Positions 14,848-24,653 of a stretch of 64,000 nucleotides of DNA are shown here, piece after piece (positions within the stretch are counted from its first letter, which is position 1; the number at the start of each line of letters is the position of its first letter). The position numbers and the translations under genes are program-made. The stretch spans positions 124,001 through 188,000 of the forward strand of contig NZ_CAWVHE010000011.1 of assembly GCF_963929015.1 (NCBI RefSeq). Reading direction: 5' to 3'. Source of the DNA: Merdimonas sp963929015 (GTDB taxonomy: Bacteria > Bacillota > Clostridia > Lachnospirales > Lachnospiraceae). The notes under the pieces are model-generated. The model made no database searches. It was not told the origin of the DNA and was given only the letters and a program-made list of their open reading frames with translations.

Positions 14848-14916
14848 TGACAGGGTAAAGCTCCTGTCACCCTCAAAATATGCAATTGAGACACAGTGAA
14901 AGGCTGTGTCTTTTTT
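14848..14916 (+). terminator. Two hairpins before the tape measure gene, the second terminator-like
   Basis: First hairpin TGACAGG/CCTGTCA (14848-14854 with 14863-14869). Second hairpin AGACACAG/CTGTGTCT (14889-14896 with 14904-14911) followed by a T run. They would reduce transcription into the tape measure gene or protect the 3' end of the tail-tube message, which fits the lower amount of tape measure protein needed. Confidence 0.65.
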
Positions 14917-14939
14917 GCGTCATGTTAGGAGCGTGACGT

Positions 14940-17900
14940 ATGGCAAGTGATGGAACAATTAAGATAACAACAGAACTGGATAATTCGAAAGCCGAGCAGG
15001 CCATGTCGAAGCTGGGGAAGATCTTCAAGGCCGGTATTGCGACATTAGGTATTGCAAAGATTGGTTCGGAGATTATGCAGCTTGGCGGCTATGTCTTGCA
15101 GACGGGTATCCAGTTCGAGTCTGCATTTGCGGGTGTTGAAAAGACAGTAGACGCTACGGATGCAGAGATACAGCAGTTCCGGAGCGGGATCCGGGATATG
15201 GCAAAAGAGATTCCACAGACCGCGGCGGAAATATCTTCCGTGGCGGAGGCTGCCGGCCAGCTGGGGATCCAGAATGAATATATCCTTGGGTTCTCCCGGA
15301 CGATGTCGGACCTTGGCGTTGCAACAAACATGTCAGCCACAGAGGCAGCAACATCCCTGGCAAGGTTGGCCAATATCACGCAGATGCCGCAGGAAAACTT
15401 TGACCGTCTTGGGTCTACGATCGTTGCCCTGGGCAACAACCTGGCCACGACGGAAGCAGAGATTACGGAAATGGCTCTTCGGCTTGCCGGTGCCGGCAAC
15501 CAGGTGGGTATGACGGAAGCCGAGATCATGGGACTTGCGGGAGCAATCTCATCGGTCGGCATTGAAGCGGATGCCGGTGGATCGGCCGTATCTACAGTCA
15601 TGACAAAGATGCAGCTTGCCGTTGAGCAGGGTGGAGAGTCGCTGGAACAGTTCGCAAACGTGGCCGGTATGTCGGCAACAGAATTTCAGCAGGCGTTCCG
15701 GGAAAATGCAGCGCAGGCGCTTGTTGCATTCGTGGAAGGTCTTGGGAACATGGAATCCCGCGGACAGAGTGCGATCGCTACGCTGGCAGACATGGAGATT
15801 ACAGAGATCCGGCAGAGGGATGCTCTTCTGCGTCTGGCCGGAGCCGGTGATGTGTTGTCTGAATCTCTTGGTATCGCTACACAGGCATGGGATGAGAACA
15901 ATGCGCTGACAAACGAGGCAGAGAAGAGATATCAGACGCTGGAAAGCCAGATACAGATCCTGAAGAATAACGTGGATGATTTTGCAATCAGTCTTTATGA
16001 CGGGATTCGAGATCCCATGGCAGAGGTCGTGTCTGATTCTATCGGATATGTCCAGCGCCTGCAGTCTGCGTTTGAGACAGGTGGCATCAGCGCCACAGCT
16101 GCGGAACTGGGAGAAGTATTAGATGATGTGACGGACGACATTGCCGGAACAAGCAAGGCTGCAGCGGGATTAGTAACACCGCTGAAAAACGTGGCTACCA
16201 CAGGGGCGAATCTTGCCGGCGGAATCCTGCCTGTCATCGGGGCGGGGGCAAAGCTTCTGGCCGAAAATTTTGATGCAGCCCTTCCGGTTGTTGTAGGCGT
16301 GACGGCCGGAATGAAAGCATATTCCGCGATCAGCAAAGCAACGGCAACGGCTACGAAAGCAAACGCAGCAGCTACGGCGGCCCTTACAACGATGGAAAAA
16401 GCCAATGCACTGCAGTTGGTGGCCACGAATGGCGGCCTGACATTGCGGCAGACGCTTCTGGCCGTATATAATGGTCAGATTACTGCGACAACGGCATTGA
16501 CGGGACTGTGGACAAAGGCACAGACAGCCTTAAACACGGCGATGAACGCAAACCCGATCGGCGTCGCAGTGGCAGGAACAGCGGCTCTCCTGGCTGTTGG
16601 TACAGCTTTGAAAGCTGTGAAAAATCGGGAGACGGAGGCGGAGCGGGAACACTCGCAGGCTCTTCGGGATAACGTCGAGGCGGCAAAGGAAAACCTGGAA
16701 GCAGCGCAGGAACGCAAGAGATCCTATGAAGAATTTGTTCAGACGCAGAATGAGCAGGCTGCAGGTGATGTAGCCCAGATGGACAGGCTGCGTCAGCTGA
16801 ACAATGAACTGAATACCATCGTGGATGCCAATGGCCGGGTGAAGGCTGGAGAAGAAGACCGGGCTGCGTTTATCACATCGCAGTTATCCAGCGCTCTGGG
16901 CCTGGAAATATCTATGACTGATGGTGTGATTGGGAATTATCAGGAACTGCAGGGGCAGATCCAAAATCTAATCGAACAGAAGCGGATCGAAGCAGTTATG
17001 ACTGCCCAGCAGGCCAAGTATGAAGAGGCAGTTGCGAATCAGATGCAGGCGGCATCCGAGGCGTCAGCGGCTTATACGGCTATGAAGCAGGCCGAGAACG
17101 ATGTCAAACGGGAAAGCGCCGAATTGGATTCACTGGAAAAAGAGCATCAGCAGGCGGTGATTGATGGGAACAAGGCGCTGGTAAGTACTCTTGAGGAAAA
17201 GATCAAGAGGCGGCAGGAAGACCTGGATTCCGCGCAGGAAGATTATGAGACACAAAAGGCCGCCTATGAGGAGAACACAGCACTCCTGGCGCAGTATGCA
17301 AATGACATTGACATGTACACTGCACTGGCAGAAGCAGCTGCATCCGGGAATGCGGAAGCAATAGAACAGGCAATCAGCCAGATTACAGCAGGTATCAAAA
17401 CGGCCAGTTCTGCAACAGCGGAAGAACTGCAGCAGCAGGTAGTGGACGTGGCAAACATGGAGAACCTGATCCGCCAGGAGGTGGAAAAAGGTACTCCCGG
17501 ATTTACCCAAGCCATGTTGACGCAGGCCCAGAGTGCTACAACATCCGCCCTGGAAGAGTTTGCAAAGGTGGCGCCACAGACGGCCGCTGAACTGGCGAAA
17601 GTACCGCCGGAAGCGGTGGCTGCGCTGGTGGCCGGAAATATGCGGGGACAGTTATCTGCAGAGGCAAGCGGGGCTGTCCAGGGAATGCTGGAGCAGTTTG
17701 ACAGCCTGGATGATGAAACCAAGGAAGCATTTGCGATGGCAATCTATGGAGCGTTAGAAGGGCTGGAAGGGTTCGATCAGCTGGCCGATCCGGCAAAAGA
17801 AGGTGCAGATGCGTTTCTGGATTCTCTTCGTGAAGCCTTGCAGGAACACTCTCCGTCACGCGCGACAGAAGAAATATTCCGGCTGGCGATGGAGGGCGCT

Positions 17901-19001
17901 AAAAACGGTATCACAAATAACCAGGAAGGTGTATTGTCTGCAGCTGGAACATTCATTGCAAGTTTCCTGGCGAAATTCCAGGAATCTGGTCTCGGCGAAA
18001 CGCTGATGGGGATCGGATCAACGGTTATGAGCTTTTTTGGTCTGGGTGTTAGTTCCCAGAGTGAGAACTCAAGGGCAGCTGGCCAGGCGAATGCTAACGC
18101 AGCAGATTCCGGCGCGGGAAGCGTGAACCCGTTCGGAACAGGTGGGATCTTCGGCGCACTGTTTGGATCCGGTGTGTCAGGTCAGTCTGGGACTGCGAGA
18201 GGGGCAGGATCCACTCTTGCAAGCAGCGCGGACTCCGGCGCGGGAAGTAAGGACCCATCTGGGACAGGCGGAAAGTTCGGTTCGCAGTATGCGTCCGGAG
18301 TTGGAAGCAAATCCGGTGAAGCTCGAAACCAAGGAGTTCTTTTAGGGGACAGCGCCGAAGGTGGTGCAAGTACAGCGGACGGAACCTCGTCTGGTTCTAA
18401 TTTTGGAGCGGGTTTTGTAAGTGGGATTGGTAAATGGCTTGGTAGAGCAGCTTCGGCAGCTGCAGAGTTAGCTATGAGTGCTTATAACGCTTTGAGAAAT
18501 GCACTGTCCGAGAAATCCCCATCTCGAAAAACAAAAAATTCTGGTAAGAACTTTGACTTAGGTCTTGGCATTGGAATTGATGAAAATGCGGATGTCCCTG
18601 TAAAAGCTGTGGAAGATATGGCTGCTCGAACGCTGGATGCGCTTGACCCAGATGCATTGCAGGCTAAGCTGCAGGAACTTGACATCCCGGAAACTATGTC
18701 AAAGGTATATTTTGCTGTGGATGATAAGAAATCGAGAGTGGCAGAGAATATGATAGCTACAGTGAAAGCACAAGAAGATCTGGCATGGAAGGAACGGGAG
18801 AGGAATCAAACTGTGCAGCTTGCTGATGCAGATATTGAAAAACTGGAAAAAGTACTGGAAAAGGCGACTAAGCGGCCGTTTGTTGTGCAGTCGCTTATCA
18901 ATGGCAGACAGGCGGCAATTGCAATGGTGGATCCGATGCAGGATCAACTGAATCGTAAGAATAAGCTAAATAAAATGGTATGGAAGGGGGAGAAGTCATG
19001 A
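14940..19001 (+). CDS. Phage tail tape measure protein
   Basis: 1353 residues, the longest gene in the window. The N-terminal 330 residues follow the tape-measure core pattern (FESAFAGVEKTVDATDAEIQ, then many small-residue helices). A hydrophobic, alanine-rich segment lies at about 395-560, and a long coiled coil with heptads at about 565-790 (REHSQALRDNVEAAKENLEA). Residues about 1040-1170 are Gly/Ser-rich imperfect repeats (SSADSGAGSKDPSGTGGKFG). The C-terminus carries two SPSR motifs. It sets tail length and may assist DNA entry. Confidence 0.95.
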   Translation: MASDGTIKITTELDNSKAEQAMSKLGKIFKAGIATLGIAKIGSEIMQLGGYVLQTGIQFESAFAGVEKTVDATDAEIQQFRSGIRDMAKEIPQTAAEISSVAEAAGQLGIQNEYILGFSRTMSDLGVATNMSATEAATSLARLANITQMPQENFDRLGSTIVALGNNLATTEAEITEMALRLAGAGNQVGMTEAEIMGLAGAISSVGIEADAGGSAVSTVMTKMQLAVEQGGESLEQFANVAGMSATEFQQAFRENAAQALVAFVEGLGNMESRGQSAIATLADMEITEIRQRDALLRLAGAGDVLSESLGIATQAWDENNALTNEAEKRYQTLESQIQILKNNVDDFAISLYDGIRDPMAEVVSDSIGYVQRLQSAFETGGISATAAELGEVLDDVTDDIAGTSKAAAGLVTPLKNVATTGANLAGGILPVIGAGAKLLAENFDAALPVVVGVTAGMKAYSAISKATATATKANAAATAALTTMEKANALQLVATNGGLTLRQTLLAVYNGQITATTALTGLWTKAQTALNTAMNANPIGVAVAGTAALLAVGTALKAVKNRETEAEREHSQALRDNVEAAKENLEAAQERKRSYEEFVQTQNEQAAGDVAQMDRLRQLNNELNTIVDANGRVKAGEEDRAAFITSQLSSALGLEISMTDGVIGNYQELQGQIQNLIEQKRIEAVMTAQQAKYEEAVANQMQAASEASAAYTAMKQAENDVKRESAELDSLEKEHQQAVIDGNKALVSTLEEKIKRRQEDLDSAQEDYETQKAAYEENTALLAQYANDIDMYTALAEAAASGNAEAIEQAISQITAGIKTASSATAEELQQQVVDVANMENLIRQEVEKGTPGFTQAMLTQAQSATTSALEEFAKVAPQTAAELAKVPPEAVAALVAGNMRGQLSAEASGAVQGMLEQFDSLDDETKEAFAMAIYGALEGLEGFDQLADPAKEGADAFLDSLREALQEHSPSRATEEIFRLAMEGAKNGITNNQEGVLSAAGTFIASFLAKFQESGLGETLMGIGSTVMSFFGLGVSSQSENSRAAGQANANAADSGAGSVNPFGTGGIFGALFGSGVSGQSGTARGAGSTLASSADSGAGSKDPSGTGGKFGSQYASGVGSKSGEARNQGVLLGDSAEGGASTADGTSSGSNFGAGFVSGIGKWLGRAASAAAELAMSAYNALRNALSEKSPSRKTKNSGKNFDLGLGIGIDENADVPVKAVEDMAARTLDALDPDALQAKLQELDIPETMSKVYFAVDDKKSRVAENMIATVKAQEDLAWKERERNQTVQLADADIEKLEKVLEKATKRPFVVQSLINGRQAAIAMVDPMQDQLNRKNKLNKMVWKGEKS

Positions 19002-20482
19002 CATATTCCGTGAAATTTAATGGCGTAGAATTGGGAGAGATTATAGATGTCCTGCAAGATTTCACGCCTTCGATAGGAGTTGACTGGTCCCCAGAACTTT
19101 TGGGGACTAGCGGAACACGAAAAGGGAGCGAGTTTGCTTATACTACTTATAAAAGCAAGGCGATCCCTATGCCATTTACCATGACAGATGATTTAGAGGA
19201 AAAGTATGATAAACTCATGGGAATTCTAAATGTCAGTGAGCCGAAACCGCTGGTTTTCGAAAGCATCCCTGACAGAGTGTTTTATGCTATTCCAAGCGGA
19301 GACCTCGACTTTTCGGAAGAAGGCCCATTAGGAGAAGGAACCATCACTTGGATCATCCCTGATGGCGTTGCACACGCTACGGTAGAGAAAAGCTTCCAGG
19401 CCGAGACTAATGATAACGGGGAACTGGAAGTTACGGTCGTGAATAATGGGACAGAGGCAGTCCCAGTCAGCTATGAGATAGTACACAACAATCATGATAA
19501 TGGGTATGTTGGCATTGTATCAGAGTACGGAGCAATACAGATCGGCAAGATTGACGAAGTAGATGGGGAGACTTATAAGCAAAATGAGGTATTGGCAACA
19601 TTTGAGGATCTGCTTGATCAGCAGGATGATCACGGGACAAACTATATGAACCCTGCCCACAACATGGCTGGCACGCTTGGCGCATCCGTAGAGGAAGGGG
19701 AGACCTATCTTGTGCTGACGTCCGAAGGATCTGCACCGCAGGCGGGGAAATGGAACGGCGGTATGCGTACTCTGACCCTGCCGGCGGATTCAGAGGGACA
19801 TGTCGGCGCAAAAAATTTTTACAGTTATTTCCGGCACTGGTTCGAGTCCGACAAGGAAGGGCAGACTGGTGTCCAGGGCATCGTTTTCCTCGATGCGGAC
19901 AACAGCGTGATCTGCGGCTATAAGATTTATAAGACGGATGTGGTGGGGAATACCGCTTTTGTGGAGTTTCTTGTGAACGGGAATGTCGTCCGCAAGGAAC
20001 ATTTTACATCAATCTATTATGATACGCTGAACCCATATGACAAGGAACGCGGGCATAACTGTGTCCGCAAAGAGGGCGATAAAATTACAATGTATTACGG
20101 TGGGATTTATCAGGTTGTAACTGCGCCGGAGCTGGCAGATGTGGAGTGTAAAAAAGTGCAGATATCAATCTCGCAATATGATGCGAGGGGGTTGTCAGAT
20201 AAATATGTGAAAAGGAACTGTTTTCGCGCATTTACATTTGAAAAGGTCAATGTGGAGAAATGGCGGGATGTTCCGAACCGATATGTTGCCGGTGATGTGA
20301 TATTTGTTGACGGGGCGGCTACAAAGATCTACCGGAACGGTATGAATATTACCGGGGATGAGATCACAGGAAGCACCTACTTCCACGCACCGCCTGGAAA
20401 CACAAAGGTGCAGTTTTTTGTATCGGATTTCTGTGACCCCAAACCAACGATCACAGCAAGGATAAGGGAGGCGTATTTGTAA
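18998..20482 (+). CDS. Phage distal tail protein (Dit-like), extended
   Basis: ATG 18998 overlaps the tape-measure stop (ATGA) and follows GGGGGAGAAG. The first 160 residues match the siphovirus distal-tail N-terminal domain (VKFNGVELGEIIDV, then SKAIPMPFTMTDDL, FYAIPSGDLDF). At 494 residues it is longer than a classical Dit of about 250. The extra central part (TYLVLTSEGSAPQAG, YFRHWFESDKEGQTG) looks like an inserted carbohydrate-binding-like beta domain, as in evolved Dits that help bind host sugars. Confidence 0.82.
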   Translation: MTYSVKFNGVELGEIIDVLQDFTPSIGVDWSPELLGTSGTRKGSEFAYTTYKSKAIPMPFTMTDDLEEKYDKLMGILNVSEPKPLVFESIPDRVFYAIPSGDLDFSEEGPLGEGTITWIIPDGVAHATVEKSFQAETNDNGELEVTVVNNGTEAVPVSYEIVHNNHDNGYVGIVSEYGAIQIGKIDEVDGETYKQNEVLATFEDLLDQQDDHGTNYMNPAHNMAGTLGASVEEGETYLVLTSEGSAPQAGKWNGGMRTLTLPADSEGHVGAKNFYSYFRHWFESDKEGQTGVQGIVFLDADNSVICGYKIYKTDVVGNTAFVEFLVNGNVVRKEHFTSIYYDTLNPYDKERGHNCVRKEGDKITMYYGGIYQVVTAPELADVECKKVQISISQYDARGLSDKYVKRNCFRAFTFEKVNVEKWRDVPNRYVAGDVIFVDGAATKIYRNGMNITGDEITGSTYFHAPPGNTKVQFFVSDFCDPKPTITARIREAYL

Positions 20483-23400
20483 ATGGAAAATGTAAGGATC
20501 GCAATTCTGGATCACGCAGATCAGGTGTTGACTTATATGGATAATACCGCGCCGGAAGCTTTGCATTATTACGATGATGAGCTGCATGAGTACCTGCAGG
20601 GCAGTGCGTATACATTTGCCTTTGCAACAAGTGCAAAGCATGATGACGGGCAGTATATTGTTGAGGGAAATAAGCTGGCGTTTAAGTGGGCCGGAAAAGA
20701 CTACTATTTGAATATCGTACATGTGGAGAAGGATGAACAGGAGATCCGGGCAGAGTGTTACGGGCTCCTGTTTGAGCTGCTGAACGAGGAAAAGGAAGCG
20801 TACAAAGCATCAAAAGCAATGACATTTGCGGAATACTGGTCAGCATTGGATCCGGAAGGCAGCACGGTTCTTGGACTGAATGAAGTATCTGATAAAACTA
20901 TCACGCATGAATGGACTGGCACGCAGACACTTCTTGCCAGGCTGTATTCTCTTGCGACAGTGTTTTCGGCGGAAATCGAGTTTGTGACGGAGCTTGCAGA
21001 CAACTACTCCTTGAAGAGGGTTGTGGCGAATGTGTACCGGGAGCACTCGGACAATTATCAGGGAATCGGGCGGGAGCGGACAGACATTACGCTGCGGTAT
21101 GGGAAAGAGATCAGCGGGATCACGAAGACATCTGACATCACAGATCTGTATACCGCCATCCGGCCAACCGGAAAAGACGGACTGCAGATCACGAGCCTGG
21201 TTAAAACGGAATATGATGAAAATGGCAATATCGAATTCAACAGCCCTTCCGGAGATAACTGCATCCGGGCGGTACAGGCCAGAAACCGCTTCCCGTCGAA
21301 TTTGACGAAAAAAGAGGACGGGTATATCCTGCGGGTATGGTCCTATGATACTGACAACGCGGAGATGCTGTACGGGCAGGCGCTTGCGGAGCTGAAAAAG
21401 ATCTGCGAGCCGCAGGTCAGTTATGATGTGGACGGGTATTTTGATACGGCAATCGGAGACACGGTGAATATCGTGGATGAAGAATATACGCCTGTTCTGT
21501 ATCTGAATGCCAGGGTGTCGGAGCAGATCCGCAGCTTTACGGATCCAACACGAAACAAGACCACATTCAGCAACTTCCGGGAGCTTCAGAGCCAAATTGA
21601 TCCGTCGCTACTTTCCAAGGTGCAAGCACTGGTTGATGCAAATAAGACTTATACCTGCTCAATTCTTACGGACAATGGCATTGTCTTTAAGAACGGGGAG
21701 GGGCAGACAACCTTGACGGCATCTGTGATGGATGCAGGGACAGACCTGACCGATTCCATGACGATTTCATGGAAAAAGGATGGTGTGCTGCAGGAAATGA
21801 GCAAATCCATCACTGTCAACGCATCGGATATCAGCGGCAAGGCAGTGTATCGCTTTGAGGCAGTGGACGCTGCGGGAATCCTGCGGGGCGTCTGCGAGGC
21901 TACCGTAAGCAATGTGTCTGACGGCGAGAAGGGCGAGAAGGGCGAGAAGGGCGAGAAGGGTGATAAAGGAGATCCCGGGGAGAGAGGGCTTCAGGGCCTG
22001 CAGGGAGAGAAAGGCGACCAGGGGATCCCTGGAAAAGATGGGACAGATGGGAAAACCAGCTACACACACATTGCCTACGCCAACAGTGCGGATGGGCAGA
22101 CGGACTTCTCTGTATCTGACAGTGACCGGGAATATGTTGGAATGTATGTGGACTTCACCGAAACGGACAGCAAGGATCCGGGTGATTACGCCTGGAGCAA
22201 GATCAAAGGAGCAGACGGAAGCCAGGGCACGCCTGGGAAACCGGGAGCTGATGGGAAGACCCCATATCTGCATATTGCCTATGCCAACAGTGCAGATGGT
22301 TCCAGCGGCTTCTCTGTAACAGATAGCGCCAATAAGCTGTATATCGGGCAATATACTGATTATACTGCGGCAGACAGCAGTAATCCGTCGAAGTATGCCT
22401 GGTCTAAGATCAAAGGCGATAAAGGCGATACCGGAGCGAAGGGCGATACCGGCGCAACTGGCCTTCCGGGAGGCTATGGAAACATGCTCATTAAATCAAA
22501 TGTGCAAGTTTCAAATTCCAATTATCGTGCTGCATTATATCAAACAGATACAGATATTAAGCCAAACACAAAGTATACGGTTGTGATGCGAGGAAGATTT
22601 GCAAATAGTGAAGCCAATGCTTATTTGGGAATGTGGTGGAATAACTCAAATGTCGCTGCTGGCAGCATTATAACAACAAAAGACCAGACTGTAACGGTAA
22701 GAAAGGTAGTGACATCGCCAAGCACAATTACTAACTCGAGGGATGTTAGATTCTACAATTATCCGTCCGATTCTAGAGTGTGGACAATAATTGAATGGTG
22801 TGCAATGTATGAAGGGGATGTAAATGTTCCGTTGTACTGGACCCCATCTTCTGTAGAGCTAAAAGGCGACAAAGGGGACAAAGGAGACAAAGGAGCAACG
22901 GGCCCACAAGGTCCTCAAGGACCTACCGGACCAACCGGGGCGGCAGGGAAAGATGGTCAGATGCTGTATGCCACTTGTGGCACCGGATCGGCAACAGTAG
23001 CAAAAGTGGCCACATTGGCGGCGGGCAAGCTTACCTTGAAGGCCGGGGCTACGGTGGCGGTGAGGTTTACTTATGCTAACAATGCGGCAAGCCCGACGCT
23101 GAATGTTGGAGGGACAGGAGCGAAGGCAATTTATACGCAAGGTGTCCGCTATGCTTACTGGGCGGCAGGAGCGACGGTGATATTTACATACGATGGCTCG
23201 TACTGGCGGGTCTGCTCGGAACCGGTGTATGCCAGCACGGCCACGATCGGGAATCCCGGCGGGTATCACGTATATATCGATGGTGATTCGCTGGATATTA
23301 TGCAAGGGTCTAAGAAAGTCGCATCCTTTAGTGGAAATGGAGTGATGATAACAGGAAACTCTGGAGACCAGACGTTTGCTTTTGATGGAAAAAGCCTAAG

Positions 23401-23773
23401 TGTTTATCCAAACAATGACTTTGGAAATCTTGGACAGGTTTCATTTACCGTTGATGGAAACGGGATAATATCGTTTGAGCGGCAGCCAAAGGTTCAGAAT
23501 TATCCAATACCATATTTCAAAGACTATGAGATTGCATTAACAACGGAAAGCGTATTGATCAATAGCGGGGCTAGGTCAGATCTTGTGGTTACGTTCGAAA
23601 AGAGTCATAGTTCAGCTCCAGATGTTGTTATTGCTACGCCATATACATCTACCGCCGGTGGCGTGGAATGTGCGGTCAAAAACTTCACAAAAACTGGCTT
23701 CACCGCGAACATGAAAAACGGCGGGGCTTCGGCTGCATACTTTAAAGTATGCTATTTAGCAGTATGGTTTTAA
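20483..23773 (+). CDS. Phage tail-associated protein with collagen-like fibre (Tal/minor structural protein)
   Basis: 1096 residues. The first 380 or so match the prophage endopeptidase-tail N-terminal family (baseplate hub). An Ig-like segment precedes three Gly-X-Y collagen stretches: about 480-515, 575-590 and 640-660, with another at 790-815. Two copies of a 50-residue module (HIAYANSADG ... YAWSKIKG) lie between them. A receptor-binding-like C-terminus follows. The DNA shows (GGCGAGAAG)x4 at 21923-21958, a place prone to copy-number change. It is the likely host-recognition fibre fused to the hub. Confidence 0.82.
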   Translation: MENVRIAILDHADQVLTYMDNTAPEALHYYDDELHEYLQGSAYTFAFATSAKHDDGQYIVEGNKLAFKWAGKDYYLNIVHVEKDEQEIRAECYGLLFELLNEEKEAYKASKAMTFAEYWSALDPEGSTVLGLNEVSDKTITHEWTGTQTLLARLYSLATVFSAEIEFVTELADNYSLKRVVANVYREHSDNYQGIGRERTDITLRYGKEISGITKTSDITDLYTAIRPTGKDGLQITSLVKTEYDENGNIEFNSPSGDNCIRAVQARNRFPSNLTKKEDGYILRVWSYDTDNAEMLYGQALAELKKICEPQVSYDVDGYFDTAIGDTVNIVDEEYTPVLYLNARVSEQIRSFTDPTRNKTTFSNFRELQSQIDPSLLSKVQALVDANKTYTCSILTDNGIVFKNGEGQTTLTASVMDAGTDLTDSMTISWKKDGVLQEMSKSITVNASDISGKAVYRFEAVDAAGILRGVCEATVSNVSDGEKGEKGEKGEKGDKGDPGERGLQGLQGEKGDQGIPGKDGTDGKTSYTHIAYANSADGQTDFSVSDSDREYVGMYVDFTETDSKDPGDYAWSKIKGADGSQGTPGKPGADGKTPYLHIAYANSADGSSGFSVTDSANKLYIGQYTDYTAADSSNPSKYAWSKIKGDKGDTGAKGDTGATGLPGGYGNMLIKSNVQVSNSNYRAALYQTDTDIKPNTKYTVVMRGRFANSEANAYLGMWWNNSNVAAGSIITTKDQTVTVRKVVTSPSTITNSRDVRFYNYPSDSRVWTIIEWCAMYEGDVNVPLYWTPSSVELKGDKGDKGDKGATGPQGPQGPTGPTGAAGKDGQMLYATCGTGSATVAKVATLAAGKLTLKAGATVAVRFTYANNAASPTLNVGGTGAKAIYTQGVRYAYWAAGATVIFTYDGSYWRVCSEPVYASTATIGNPGGYHVYIDGDSLDIMQGSKKVASFSGNGVMITGNSGDQTFAFDGKSLSVYPNNDFGNLGQVSFTVDGNGIISFERQPKVQNYPIPYFKDYEIALTTESVLINSGARSDLVVTFEKSHSSAPDVVIATPYTSTAGGVECAVKNFTKTGFTANMKNGGASAAYFKVCYLAVWF

Positions 23774-23801
23774 GCAGGAGGAATATATGGGGATCAGGGA
23801 C

Positions 23802-23825
23802 AGACCGTAACAGGTCTTATTTTTA
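23802..23825 (+). terminator. Weak terminator-like hairpin after the tail fibre gene
   Basis: AGACC/GGTCT stem with loop GTAACA followed by TATTTTTATT. A strong AGGAGG and ATG at 23787 precede it but open only seven codons, so I treat the site as leader or terminator rather than a gene. Confidence 0.35.
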
Positions 23826-23855
23826 TTGCATAAAAAATTAAGGAGAAGAATTTCG

Positions 23856-24149
23856 ATGAAAGAACTGCTATTAGAGACGTATACCATTATACTTCCGATT
23901 CTTCTTGGATATATTGTCTGGTTGCTTAAGAGACAGAACAAAAAGCGTGATGCGAATAGTAAGGGGACTATGCTCCTATTGCGTGTACAGCTTATAGAGT
24001 ATCATGAGGAATGGATGGCACGGGGGTATGTTACGAAACATGGGATCCAGAATTTTATTGAGATGTACGAAGCATATCATTCCCTGGGAGGAAACGGCAT
24101 GGTCACACATCTCCTGGAAGAAGTAGAAGAGTTGCCGATTAAAAATTAA
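23856..24149 (+). CDS. Phage membrane-associated protein before holin, 97 aa
   Basis: ATG 23856 after AAGGAGAAG. The N-terminal helix LLLETYTIILPILLGYIVWLL is a membrane segment, followed by a basic and then acidic cytoplasmic part (HEEWMARGYVTKHGIQNFIE). Genes of this kind sit directly before the holin in Clostridial prophages. A lysis-related role is likely from position, but the function is unknown. Confidence 0.65.
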   Translation: MKELLLETYTIILPILLGYIVWLLKRQNKKRDANSKGTMLLLRVQLIEYHEEWMARGYVTKHGIQNFIEMYEAYHSLGGNGMVTHLLEEVEELPIKN

Positions 24150-24165
24150 AAGAGAGGTAAAACAA

Positions 24166-24459
24166 ATGGAACAGATTATGAATTATGTGAAACCGGAACT
24201 GATCGTTGTGGCGGTAGTCCTGTACTTTATCGGTATGGGGCTGAAACAGGCGCAGGCTGTGAAGGATAAGCATATCCCGATTATCTTGGGATGCGTTGGC
24301 ATTGCGCTGTGCGCTATCTGGGTGCTGGGTAACAGTCCATTGGGAACCGGACAGGACATTGCAATGGCGGTATTCACAGCGATTGTCCAGGGAATCCTGG
24401 TGGCAGGATTGTCTACTTATATTAATCAGATTGTCAAACAGGCAAATAAAAATGAATGA
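24166..24459 (+). CDS. Phage holin (Phage_holin_5_2-like)
   Basis: 97 residues with about three membrane helices: LIVVAVVLYFIGMGL, IPIILGCVGIALCAIWVLG and AVFTAIVQGILVAGLSTYI, ending in a basic/hydrophilic tail. The ending VAGLSTYINQIVKQ is characteristic of the phage holin family found before amidase endolysins in Clostridia. It would make the membrane lesion that releases the endolysin. Confidence 0.85.
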   Translation: MEQIMNYVKPELIVVAVVLYFIGMGLKQAQAVKDKHIPIILGCVGIALCAIWVLGNSPLGTGQDIAMAVFTAIVQGILVAGLSTYINQIVKQANKNE

Positions 24460-24622
24460 CAATGAGATTGATAGAATTATCCGGGAGCATAGTTATGTGC
24501 TCCCGGCATCTGTATATATTATGATCTGCCGCAGTGAGCAAGTGGATCATGTGCGCCGGGACGGTGACTGGATTGATGTCTGGACCAGAACCGCCGGGCA
24601 CTGGCGGATAAGGATTGTATAG
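24452..24622 (+). CDS. Small phage protein between holin and endolysin, 56 aa
   Basis: ATG 24452 overlaps the holin stop. The text (MNDNEIDRIIREHSYVLPAS, ending HWRIRIV) has no known family. A small hairpin GTTGCG-ACGC-CGCAAC lies just after it, before the endolysin ribosome site. Confidence 0.55.
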   Translation: MNDNEIDRIIREHSYVLPASVYIMICRSEQVDHVRRDGDWIDVWTRTAGHWRIRIV

Positions 24623-24653
24623 CGTTGCGACGCCGCAACAGAAAGGAGATATA

